Source: CAUZFZ01 sp963579025
GTDB lineage: Bacteria; Planctomycetota; Planctomycetia; Planctomycetales; Planctomycetaceae
Length of the DNA stretch: 13,093 bases
Reading direction: 5' to 3'
NCBI GenBank assembly: GCA_963579025.1
Contig: CAUZFZ010000224.1
Location: forward strand, 1-13,093
Shown: positions 1 to 6,041 of the stretch, piece after piece
Layout: every line of letters starts with the position of its first letter
Position numbering within the stretch: the first letter of the stretch is position 1
Made by a program: the position numbers and the translations under genes
The notes under the pieces: generated by a model
What the model was told of the DNA's origin: nothing
Databases searched by the model: none
The model's input: the letters and a program-made list of their open reading frames with translations, nothing else

Positions 1-56
1 CGGTCGAGTCGAACCGCGCGTCAACAAACGCAGACCGAAAGTTCTGGCTCTAATGA

Positions 57-1001
57 AGAAACCAAGACACCAGCTCAAGGCCGCCGCATGACGTAACCCC
101 TTGCTACCAAACCGGCAGTGCCATTCGCGGCAGGCACCTTTTCGTTGTCGATTGGAAAACTGGTGACGTGACAACACGCTTTCCAATTCCACGAGTACCG
201 ATTCGGCTGCGCTGGATGGGCGACAGTCACCTCATGATGCTGGATGGTTCGCTCATTGATCTGACAAAGCAGTTAGTCGTCTGGAAGTACCAGATCGCCA
301 CTGCAACATCTGCACTGGATTCCCCTGACACAAGACTCTGGACGGCAGATACAGGCTTGAGACCCGGCAGCCCGACCACGCTCGCCGCGTGGACGTTGCC
401 TGACTCAGCAGTCAGTAACAGACTCAGCCAGGCGGACCTGAAAGTGAACATGCTGATGGATCCGGGTTCGACGGTCTCGGTGCGGGCAACTGTCACCGCG
501 ACGTCACCGAATGATCCAAACCTGCAGGCCACGCTGACGAGCAAACTGGCTGAGCGACTCGAGAAATCCGGCCTCAAAGTCGCGGGCAACGCGAAGTTCA
601 CCGCCGTCGCTTCTCTGTCACTCAACAGCACAGGCAAGACGGAAACCTATATCACGACAACAGGCAACGGTTCCCCATTCTTACTCATCGGCCGGCTTCC
701 CGCCGATGCAGTGGAAACTCAAGTTTCTGAGCAGGAACTTGTCTTCAGCGTCAAGCTGGTCGCAAATGGAACAACGATCTGGGAAGGCCCACCAACAAGC
801 GTCTGCAACACACAGGCACAACAATTCAAGACGAAAGACAACGAATCGATTCAGGAACAGCTGGACCGGCAAATGTGGTCCCAGGCCGAATCTGCATTCA
901 GCAGTGTCACATTCCCGGACCGCGTCTTTGACCCGGAAACAAGCAGTGGGTTTGGGACATCGACGCTGCTCGATGGACGCATGACAATAAAGGGTCGCTG
1001 A
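57..1001 (+). CDS. C-terminal part of a WD40/PQQ-like beta-propeller protein, 5' end missing or frameshifted
   Basis: The reading frame is open from 57 (in-frame TGA at 54-56) to a TGA at 999-1001. The only in-frame start is GTG 168, which has no ribosome site and sits in the middle of a conserved-looking stretch. The residues just before it (LFVVDWKTGDV) and after it (RWMGDSHLMMLDGSLIDL, then LVVWKYQI) read like blades of a WD40 or PQQ-type propeller, as found in long planctomycete proteins. The remainder (about residues 95-277 counted from the GTG) is a soluble, Thr/Ser-rich domain with KLAERLEKSGLKV; I do not recognise it. The true gene very likely starts upstream of the window. Frame 1 is open from 1 to 93, so a frameshift between about 57 and 93 is possible. 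No signal peptide can be judged. Function unknown; the propeller assignment is by pattern only. Confidence 0.5.
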   Translation, partial: RNQDTSSRPPHDVTPCYQTGSAIRGRHLFVVDWKTGDVTTRFPIPRVPIRLRWMGDSHLMMLDGSLIDLTKQLVVWKYQIATATSALDSPDTRLWTADTGLRPGSPTTLAAWTLPDSAVSNRLSQADLKVNMLMDPGSTVSVRATVTATSPNDPNLQATLTSKLAERLEKSGLKVAGNAKFTAVASLSLNSTGKTETYITTTGNGSPFLLIGRLPADAVETQVSEQELVFSVKLVANGTTIWEGPPTSVCNTQAQQFKTKDNESIQEQLDRQMWSQAESAFSSVTFPDRVFDPETSSGFGTSTLLDGRMTIKGR

Positions 1002-1044
1002 CAACCAGTAATCTCGTCACATCGACAGCAACCTGAGAAACGCC

Positions 1045-2463
1045 ATGAACCCGGTCCTCTTTCTGATCACTGCCGCCGCCCTGGCCAATCCGGATCAGTG
1101 CCAGCCAGAGAAATCAGTCGAGCGGCCGAACATCGTCCTACTGCTGGCCGATGATCTTGGCTGGACGGGACTCGGTTGTTTCGGCAGTGATTTGTACGAA
1201 ACACCATATTTGGACAAGCTTGCCGCAAGCGGTGTCAAACTCACAAACGCTTACTCTGCATGTACGGTCTGCTCGCCGACCCGGGCGTCCATTATGACTG
1301 GCATGTATCCCGCACGCTTACGACTGACCGACTTCATTGCCGGTCAGAATCGGCCATTCGCGAAAATGCAGATCCCCAAGTGGACCAAACACCTGGAATC
1401 ACGTCACACGACGATCGCCGAAGCGCTCAGGGCAGTCGGTTATCGCACCGGTCACATCGGCAAATGGCACTTGAGTGCGCGCGGCGTTGCCACCAGGGTG
1501 ACACAGCCGACCGATCATGGTTTTGACGTTTCCTACAGCAAGCCAGCCGGAACAAAGGGATACATTCTTAAGCAGGGGTCGTTCAGCGAGTCGGGCAGTA
1601 ATTACCTGACGGATGCTTTCACCGACAAAGCATGTCAGTTCATTGACGAGTCGAAATCGAACCCGTTCTTCCTGTACTTCGCCTACAACGTTCCGCACAC
1701 CCCGATTCAGGGCCGTAAAGACCTGGTGGAGTATTTTCAGAAGAAGGTCGATCGATCTGCGACACATCGAAACCCGACGTACGCCGCGATGGTCGCCAGC
1801 CTGGACGAAAGCGTCGGACGTGTTCTGGCGCAATTGAAGAAGAACAACCTGACGGAGAAGACAGTCATCGTTTTCACGTCCGACAACGGCGGCCTGACCC
1901 AGCGTTATGGCAAACACGACGGCTTCACCGAGAACCTGCCACTGCGACGCGGCAAGGGCTCTGCGTACGAAGGTGGTGTGCGTGTTCCGGCGATCGTGCG
2001 GTGGCCTGGCGTGACCAAAGCCGGCCAGGTCTGTGACGAGCCGATCATGACCACCGACTATTTCCCCACCATCCTCGAGATGGCAGCCGCACAGCCGGAA
2101 TCAACCGCCAGCATCGACGGTCGCAGCATTGCACCATTGCTCAAAGATGTTAACGCCGAGCTCGATCGCAACCTCTATTGGCACTACCCGCACTATCACG
2201 CGGGAGGCGACGGACCGTACAGCGCAGTTCGATCGGACAACTTCCGTTTGATCGAATTCCACGAGGACAGCAGCATTCGATTGTACGACTTAAACACTGA
2301 CATCGGCGAACAGACCGATCTGGCGACCAGGATGTCAGACAAGGCTACCCAGCTACGAAGCGACTTGCATCGCTGGCGAAAGTCGGTCCAGGCACAGATG
2401 CCAACGAAGAATCCAAACCACGACCCAAAGCGTTCCACGCAAGTCGTCAGGAAAGCGAAGTAG
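1045..2463 (+). CDS. Secreted sulfatase (arylsulfatase A type, FGly-dependent)
   Basis: A 472-aa type I sulfatase that hydrolyses sulfate esters, probably on polysaccharides, outside the cytoplasm. Residues 1-15 (MNPVLFLITAAALAN) form a short signal peptide. Metal ligands D36 and D37 lie in LLLADDLGW, and the formylglycine cysteine is C76 in CSPTRAS, followed by SIMTGMYPAR. Further active-site residues are K140 and H142 (GKWH), H218 (VPHTP), D280-N281 (TSDNGG) and K304. The C-terminal subdomain has the usual LYDL..D..E..DLA pattern near 413-427. Length is normal for the family. The Cys-type motif needs a formylglycine-generating enzyme, which is not in this window. The gene starts 43 nt after the preceding ORF and may be co-transcribed with it. 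The substrate cannot be told from sequence. Its TAG stop overlaps the end of a palindromic repeat, so the last residues may derive from that insertion. Confidence 0.93.
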   Translation: MNPVLFLITAAALANPDQCQPEKSVERPNIVLLLADDLGWTGLGCFGSDLYETPYLDKLAASGVKLTNAYSACTVCSPTRASIMTGMYPARLRLTDFIAGQNRPFAKMQIPKWTKHLESRHTTIAEALRAVGYRTGHIGKWHLSARGVATRVTQPTDHGFDVSYSKPAGTKGYILKQGSFSESGSNYLTDAFTDKACQFIDESKSNPFFLYFAYNVPHTPIQGRKDLVEYFQKKVDRSATHRNPTYAAMVASLDESVGRVLAQLKKNNLTEKTVIVFTSDNGGLTQRYGKHDGFTENLPLRRGKGSAYEGGVRVPAIVRWPGVTKAGQVCDEPIMTTDYFPTILEMAAAQPESTASIDGRSIAPLLKDVNAELDRNLYWHYPHYHAGGDGPYSAVRSDNFRLIEFHEDSSIRLYDLNTDIGEQTDLATRMSDKATQLRSDLHRWRKSVQAQMPTKNPNHDPKRSTQVVRKAK

Positions 2464-2590
2464 CGCTCTGTCAAAGGTGAAACTCAGGGTCGGTCGTTTG
2501 TAGCCGGAGTCGCAAGACTTCGGGACTTGTCGGGCGAAACCGAATTCTTGCGAATCCGACTACCCTGAAAGACTGGTTTGACACAGCCCT
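2462..2590. repeat. MITE-like palindromic element with terminal inverted repeats
   Basis: The 14-bp ends at 2462-2475 (AGCGCTCTGTCAAA) and 2577-2590 (TTTGACACAGCCCT) are inverted repeats of one another with 12/14 matches. Inside lies a larger hairpin: arms 2500-2523 and 2540-2563, 24 nt each, 21/24 complementary, 16-nt loop. AGT occurs just outside both ends (2459-2461 and 2591-2593) and may be a 3-bp target duplication, though that could be chance. There is no coding capacity. It looks like a non-autonomous palindromic repeat of the kind dispersed in planctomycete genomes, and the hairpin may also terminate transcription of the sulfatase. Confidence 0.6.
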
Positions 2591-2695
2591 AGTCGCAATG
2601 ATTCCTTCAAAGCGGTCATTTCGAGGACGGACATCCTCGAATTGTCTGCATAGAATCTGGAGGTCGTCGACCTGATGAGGTCAGTCAGCGCCTAG

Positions 2696-3061
2696 GGTTT
2701 CCACAACCTGACGCCGGAAGACTGCGGCATGGTCATCGACTTCCTTGCCGAGAACGTCGACGACCGTCAGCTATCCATGAGATTGCTCGGCCCTTCACTG
2801 AAGAAGTTGCTGTATGCACGAGGTGAAGGGATTGACTGGCAGCCCATGATCAAGAGTCAGTTGCAGACGCTTGGCAGAAAGAACGAAGCCAAGAAGCGAC
2901 TCGACTCGAAAACCAAAGACCTGCGGCTAATGGAGAAAGCGATCCAGAAGCATCTCGACTCTGTTCAGAAGCAGGAGCAGGAGTGGCAGAAAGCCAGTGG
3001 CAAGAGTCGGGCCAGTTTCTATCGCTGTCTCAAACGATACCGGGACGAACACGGCAGCTAA
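2696..3061 (+). pseudogene. Unknown helical protein fragment, probably 5'-truncated
   Basis: The frame is open from 2696 (TAG at 2693-2695) to TAA 3059-3061; the first ATG is at 2729, giving 110 aa. The sequence before that ATG (GFHNLTPEDCG) reads as part of the same protein, so the ATG is probably internal and the 5' end lost. The protein is predicted almost all helical. An N-terminal part contains MRLLGPSLKKLLYA and GIDWQPMIKSQL; from about residue 48 a lysine-, glutamine- and glutamate-rich stretch follows that could form a coiled coil; the tail has a basic ASFYRCLKRYRDEHG. It could be the C-terminal piece of a larger, perhaps element-borne, ATPase or DNA-binding protein, but I cannot name the family. 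It lies between the MITE-like repeat and a truncated pair of genes, in keeping with debris. Confidence 0.4.
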
Positions 3062-3099
3062 CACTGAATACGACGTGATCCCGCTGTGACAGTCTTCTT

Positions 3100-3184
3100 C
3101 AGGTGACGCTCACCTGCCCCTTCTATTTCCCAACTGCGGGGACGTTGTGCGCTCAGTACAGATGACACCGGCTTCGATGGTGTC
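3100..3184. other. Two small hairpins between genes
   Basis: A perfect 7-bp stem CAGGTGA/TCACCTG with loop CGC lies at 3100-3116, and a 6-bp stem GACACC/GGTGTC at 3164-3184. Neither is followed by a T-run, so neither is a classical terminator. They may end the transcript of the preceding ORF or sit in the leader of the next gene. Only the pairing is seen; the role is open. Confidence 0.3.
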
Positions 3185-3219
3185 AGTCAGCAATACAACT
3201 TTTTGTTACGGAGCCCTTG

Positions 3220-3579
3220 ATGTGCGAAGTCAAAGCCAATGCCAAATTCTACGGCCACAAATTGAACGACATTTCGGTGATCAACCCCGGTGAGTGGTTC
3301 GGAAAAACGTGGCTCTTGGAAATCGGCGGCTCGTACACGCCGCTGTTTGTGATTGTCGAAGCCGACAGCGTCACCGATGCCATCGACGAAATCGCAGACA
3401 GCGACAAACACGGCCATCACATCTTGGTCGCCGACGACAATCTGTTTGACTACGACCCTGAATCCTGCCACTCCCCGCCCGGCGCTACGTTTTCTAACCG
3501 GCGTCTACACCGCCACCAGTTCCGCTGCTGTTGCATATCGCAGGCTGGGGTCTTTCATCAGGCATTTACTGCAGATTGA
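3220..3579 (+). CDS. Small unknown protein with a replaced C-terminus
   Basis: The start is ATG 3220, chosen because GGAG at 3209-3212 lies 7 nt upstream; a TTG at 3217 directly precedes it. The first ~84 residues look like genuine protein: a compact domain with EWFGKTWLLEIGG, LFVIVEADSVTDAIDEIAD, GHHILVADDNLFDYDPESCH. From about residue 85 onward (nt ~3472) the sequence turns into a basic, Cys- and His-rich stretch without protein-like character. The last 75 nt of the frame overlap the convergent kinase and are simply the kinase gene read backwards. The original C-terminus was therefore probably lost by a rearrangement. No family name can be given; such short acidic proteins occur next to mobile modules in planctomycetes, but a link here is only inference. 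Confidence 0.6.
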   Translation: MCEVKANAKFYGHKLNDISVINPGEWFGKTWLLEIGGSYTPLFVIVEADSVTDAIDEIADSDKHGHHILVADDNLFDYDPESCHSPPGATFSNRRLHRHQFRCCCISQAGVFHQAFTAD

Positions 3580-4548
3580 TTCGAGATCGGCAGACACGGA
3601 CGGGTTGACCTGACGGACTCGCAGCGGCTCTTGCTCGATCACCTGCATCAGCGTGTCCAAGACGTTGGCCGCCTGAAACGGAGGCCGCCCAGTCAGCAGG
3701 CAGTAGAGAATCGCGCCAAGCGAATACACGTCCGCTTCCGGGCCGACCAGTTTTGTGTTCCCCGACGCCTGTTCCGGAGGCATGTAGCTCGGCGTTCCCA
3801 GAATCTGCCCCGTCCCGGTGAGTTGACTGTCCGCTTCAGTCTTCTTTGCCAGACCGAAATCAGTGACCTTCGGCTGTCCGTGTTGATCGAGTAGCGCGTT
3901 GGCCGGCTTGAGATCACGATGGATGATGCCCATCGAGTGTGCATACGCGATTGCCTGCGCGATCGTCTGCACAAGTTCTGCCGCTTCGCGTTGCGGTAGC
4001 GGACCGTCCTTGACTCGTCCAGCCAGACTGTCGCCCTCAACGAAGCCCATCGAAAAGAAGTGCTGGTCGTCACACTCACCGACTTCAAAGATCGGCACGA
4101 TCCCCGGATGGTCCAGGTGGGCTGCCGCTTCAGCCTCAGTGTGAAACCGAGTGACGTCATCCTTTGAGGCGAGTTGACCCGACAGAATCATCTTCAATGC
4201 GACGGTATGGTTGAGTTTCCCCTGACGAGCCTTGTACACGACGCCCATCCCGCCGCGAGCAATTTCACTGAGCAGCATGTAGTTGCCAAACGGACGTGGA
4301 AGCAGCCGGCTGCTTACAACTGGAGTCGACGAGCCGCTCTCTGTCAGCGTGTCTTCAACCGTGTCCTCGGCGTCCCCAACAGTCGGTTCAAGCATCGTTG
4401 GCTGCACCACGGTGGATTCGACGTCAGCGAGTTCTTCGGCGACGGTGCGAATGTCGACGTGATCGTCTGGCTGGTTTGCATGGGTCGCATCATGCGGGAC
4501 TGGCTGATTCATAGTCTGTCCACAGTAAGTGTCGCTGACGCAGGACAT
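3505..4548 (-). CDS. Hanks-type Ser/Thr protein kinase, truncated at the C-terminus
   Basis: A 347-aa eukaryotic-like kinase that phosphorylates Ser/Thr residues. Residues 1-85 are an acidic, low-complexity cytoplasmic leader. The catalytic domain runs from about 88 to 347: glycine loop IARGGMGVVYKA (96-107), ATP lysine K119 (VALKM), helix C glutamate in RFHTEAEAAAHL, catalytic HRDLKPAN (H210, D212, K214, N217), DFG at 230-232, activation segment GTPSYMPPEQ to 260, DVYSLG at 273-278, and R338 in the last subdomain. All catalytic residues are present. Planctomycete relatives normally continue through the last helix into a membrane segment and sensor or WD40 repeats. Here the frame stops inside that helix (AAELVAV), at the junction with the convergent unknown gene. 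A second start, ATG at 4512 (MNQPVPHD), is equally plausible; neither has a good ribosome site. The truncated protein may be unstable or unregulated. Confidence 0.85.
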   Translation of the reverse strand: MSCVSDTYCGQTMNQPVPHDATHANQPDDHVDIRTVAEELADVESTVVQPTMLEPTVGDAEDTVEDTLTESGSSTPVVSSRLLPRPFGNYMLLSEIARGGMGVVYKARQGKLNHTVALKMILSGQLASKDDVTRFHTEAEAAAHLDHPGIVPIFEVGECDDQHFFSMGFVEGDSLAGRVKDGPLPQREAAELVQTIAQAIAYAHSMGIIHRDLKPANALLDQHGQPKVTDFGLAKKTEADSQLTGTGQILGTPSYMPPEQASGNTKLVGPEADVYSLGAILYCLLTGRPPFQAANVLDTLMQVIEQEPLRVRQVNPSVSADLESICSKCLMKDPSLRYATAAELVAV

Positions 4549-4626
4549 GGACCGTCAGCCTGATCGATCACGGCCTGACTTAGGCACGGCGGTGTGGCAA
4601 TGACAGCAACCGAACCGGATTCACTC

Positions 4627-4725
4627 AAGCCCTGTCGATGTTGAGCCACAACCGAATCTCGCCTTCGGGTTGTAGCATCGCAGGTCGCCATAGCCGAGAA
4701 TGTCGCTGGTGATCAGCAGGACATT
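4627..4725 (-). pseudogene. Relic of a sulfatase N-terminus, frameshifted
   Basis: On the minus strand, NVLLITSDILGYGDLRCYNP (from 4725 downwards) matches the metal-binding N-terminus of type I sulfatases, normally PN(I/V)(V/L)LI.ADDLGYGDL.CY. Here the second Asp is replaced by Ile. After the Pro the match moves to another frame, EGEIRLWLNIDRA, equivalent to the usual (K)IPTPNIDRLA, and then meets a stop at about 4624-4626. The formylglycine motif and everything after it are gone. This is a decayed fragment and cannot be functional. It lies just upstream of msrB on the opposite strand, and a 7-bp tandem repeat occupies the place of its signal peptide. Confidence 0.6.
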
Positions 4726-4730
4726 CGATA

Positions 4731-4760
4731 GCTGCAGGCTGCAGGCTGCAGGCTGCAGGC
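4731..4760. repeat. 7-bp tandem repeat (GCAGGCT), about four copies
   Basis: GCAGGCT is repeated head-to-tail at 4734-4740, 4741-4747 and 4748-4754, with a partial fourth copy to 4760 and a GCT before the first. It lies between the sulfatase relic and the msrB start. It is typical of slipped-strand expansion and could vary in copy number between strains. It lies outside the likely msrB reading frame. Confidence 0.85.
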
Positions 4761-4824
4761 CTCTTGCCGAGCCAACGACCAGTCCGCGGTGATCCAGGGA
4801 AAATCGTGGACTCAAAGCCTGCTG

Positions 4825-5262
4825 ATGCGAAACGAAAGTGAGCTTCTCGTGGAATACAACGAGCTGAACGACGAGGAACGCCGGGTGATCCTGCACAAGG
4901 GAACGGAAATGCCCGGAACCGGTGAATTGACGGATAACGAATCAGCCGGAACGTACATCTGCAGACGTTGCAATGCTCCGTTGTATCGGTCAACAGACAA
5001 GTTCCATTCAGGTTGCGGCTGGCCGAGTTTCGATGACGAAATCGCCGGTGCCGTTCAACATGAGCCAGACGCAGACGGTCAACGGGTCGAGATTCTCTGT
5101 AAGAACTGCGACGGGCATTTGGGGCATGTGTTTGAAGGCGAGCGGTTGACGGCCAGGAATGTTCGTCACTGCGTCAATTCCGTGTCGATGCAGTTTATTC
5201 CGGCTGGTGATGTGATCCCCGCGACAATTCAGACCGACGTGACTCATGGAGAATCGACATGA
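4825..5262 (+). CDS. msrB: Peptide-methionine (R)-S-oxide reductase MsrB
   Basis: A 145-aa enzyme that reduces the R epimer of methionine sulfoxide in proteins. Its MsrB fold is complete: NELNDEERRVILHKGTEMPGTGE near the N-terminus, the two zinc CxxC pairs C46/C49 (CRRC) and C92/C95 (CKNC), GCGWPSF with C64, GHLGHVF, and the catalytic cysteine C116 in RHCVNSVSMQF. The catalytic residue is an ordinary Cys, unlike the next gene. ATG 4825 was chosen because the MsrB homology begins shortly after it; a GTG at 4789 would add 12 residues that do not look conserved. No signal peptide is visible, so it acts in the cytoplasm. The TGA stop (5260-5262) overlaps the ATG of msrA (5259-5261), so the two are translationally coupled in one operon. 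Confidence 0.95.
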   Translation: MRNESELLVEYNELNDEERRVILHKGTEMPGTGELTDNESAGTYICRRCNAPLYRSTDKFHSGCGWPSFDDEIAGAVQHEPDADGQRVEILCKNCDGHLGHVFEGERLTARNVRHCVNSVSMQFIPAGDVIPATIQTDVTHGEST

Positions 5263-5972
5263 CATCGAAGAATACGGACACGTTGATTGCGATCCCGCAG
5301 ATTGACCTCGCAGTTCCGGACAACCTTCAGACTGCGACTTTTGCCTTTGGCTGATTCTGGGGTCCCGATTCCCAGTTTGGGATTCTGAAAGGCGTCTACC
5401 GCACTCGGGTCGGCTATACCGGTGGCGAGAAGGAGTTTCCGAAATATCACAGCCTGGGGAATCACACGGAAGCTCTGCAGATCGACTTCGACCCCGCACA
5501 AATTACGTTTGAGGAAGTCGTTGAGCTGTTCTGGAACAGCCACAATCCGCTTCGTTCAGTGGGCAGTCGCCAGTACATGACCGCGATCTGGTTTCATGAC
5601 GAAGCTCAAGCTGAAGCGATCGGCACGGCGAAAACAGCAATCGAAGGGGCGCTGGATGCGACCATCCTGACGCCAGTCATGCCACTCGACGTTTTCTACA
5701 TCGCAGAAGACTATCACCAGAAGTACGGTCTGCAGCATTCGCCGCTGATGAGGTGGTTCAACCGGATGTTTCCGGAATTCAGCGACTTCAATAAGTCCAC
5801 TGCGGCCGCACGACTGAACGGATTCGTTTCCGGGCACGGCAGTCAACAACTCTACGAAGACGAGTACGAAGCGTATGGGATCCCCGTTGAGGAACTGAGA
5901 CAATCAGTTCGTGTTCAACAGTTGTCGGGGCAAGCTGTACGCGGCAGTGGTGATCGGTGCTCGACCGGTTAG
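5259..5972 (+). CDS. msrA: Peptide-methionine (S)-S-oxide reductase MsrA, probable selenoprotein (Sec at UGA codon 32)
   Basis: A 237-aa MsrA if UGA codon 32 is read through; it reduces the S epimer of methionine sulfoxide. Read as one frame from ATG 5259, the sequence gives TATFAFG-(TGA)-FWGPDSQFG. The TGA (5352-5354) stands exactly at the catalytic Cys of the family motif GCFWG. Downstream the family continues without a break: GVYRTRVGYTGG (45-56), the catalytic-site Glu E71 in NHTEAL, ELFWNSHNP (89-97), SRQYMTAIWFHDEAQ, VFYIAEDYHQKY, STAAARLNG. It belongs to the branch lacking the NDxGTQYRS stretch of the E. coli enzyme. The only encoded Cys is C234, four residues from the end, a possible resolving partner for selenium. 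A candidate SECIS hairpin follows the TGA. Conventional gene calling would start at a GTG at 5559 and miss the active site. Alternative reading: a nonsense mutation of TGC or TGT in a dying gene, less likely as nothing else in the gene is damaged. Confidence 0.85.
5352..5385 (+). promoter_or_regulatory. Candidate bacterial SECIS element directly after the UGA codon
   Basis: After the TGA (5352-5354) a hairpin forms from GATTCCCA (5367-5374) and TGGGATTC (5378-5385). Seven of eight positions pair, with one T-T mismatch at 5369/5383, and the loop is GTT (5375-5377). Known bacterial SECIS elements sit inside the coding sequence just behind the UGA, with the apical loop about 16-37 nt away and a G among the first loop bases. 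Here 20 nt separate UGA and loop, and the first loop base is G. The role would be to recruit SelB with Sec-tRNA. The fit is by eye only. Confidence 0.65.
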
Positions 5973-6041
5973 ACGTACGCCGAACAGACATCTACGCGAC
6001 TCTGGAGTAAGAATGGATTCACCAGAGGGGACTCCACCCTG

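Noticed and set aside
4731..4760. Possible CRISPR-like array
   Set aside because: The unit is 7 bp and has no spacers; it is a simple tandem repeat.
6000..6027. CTCTGG/CCAGAG hairpin between msrA and the convergent sulfatase
   Set aside because: Only a 6-bp stem with a 16-nt loop and no T-run; too weak to call a terminator.
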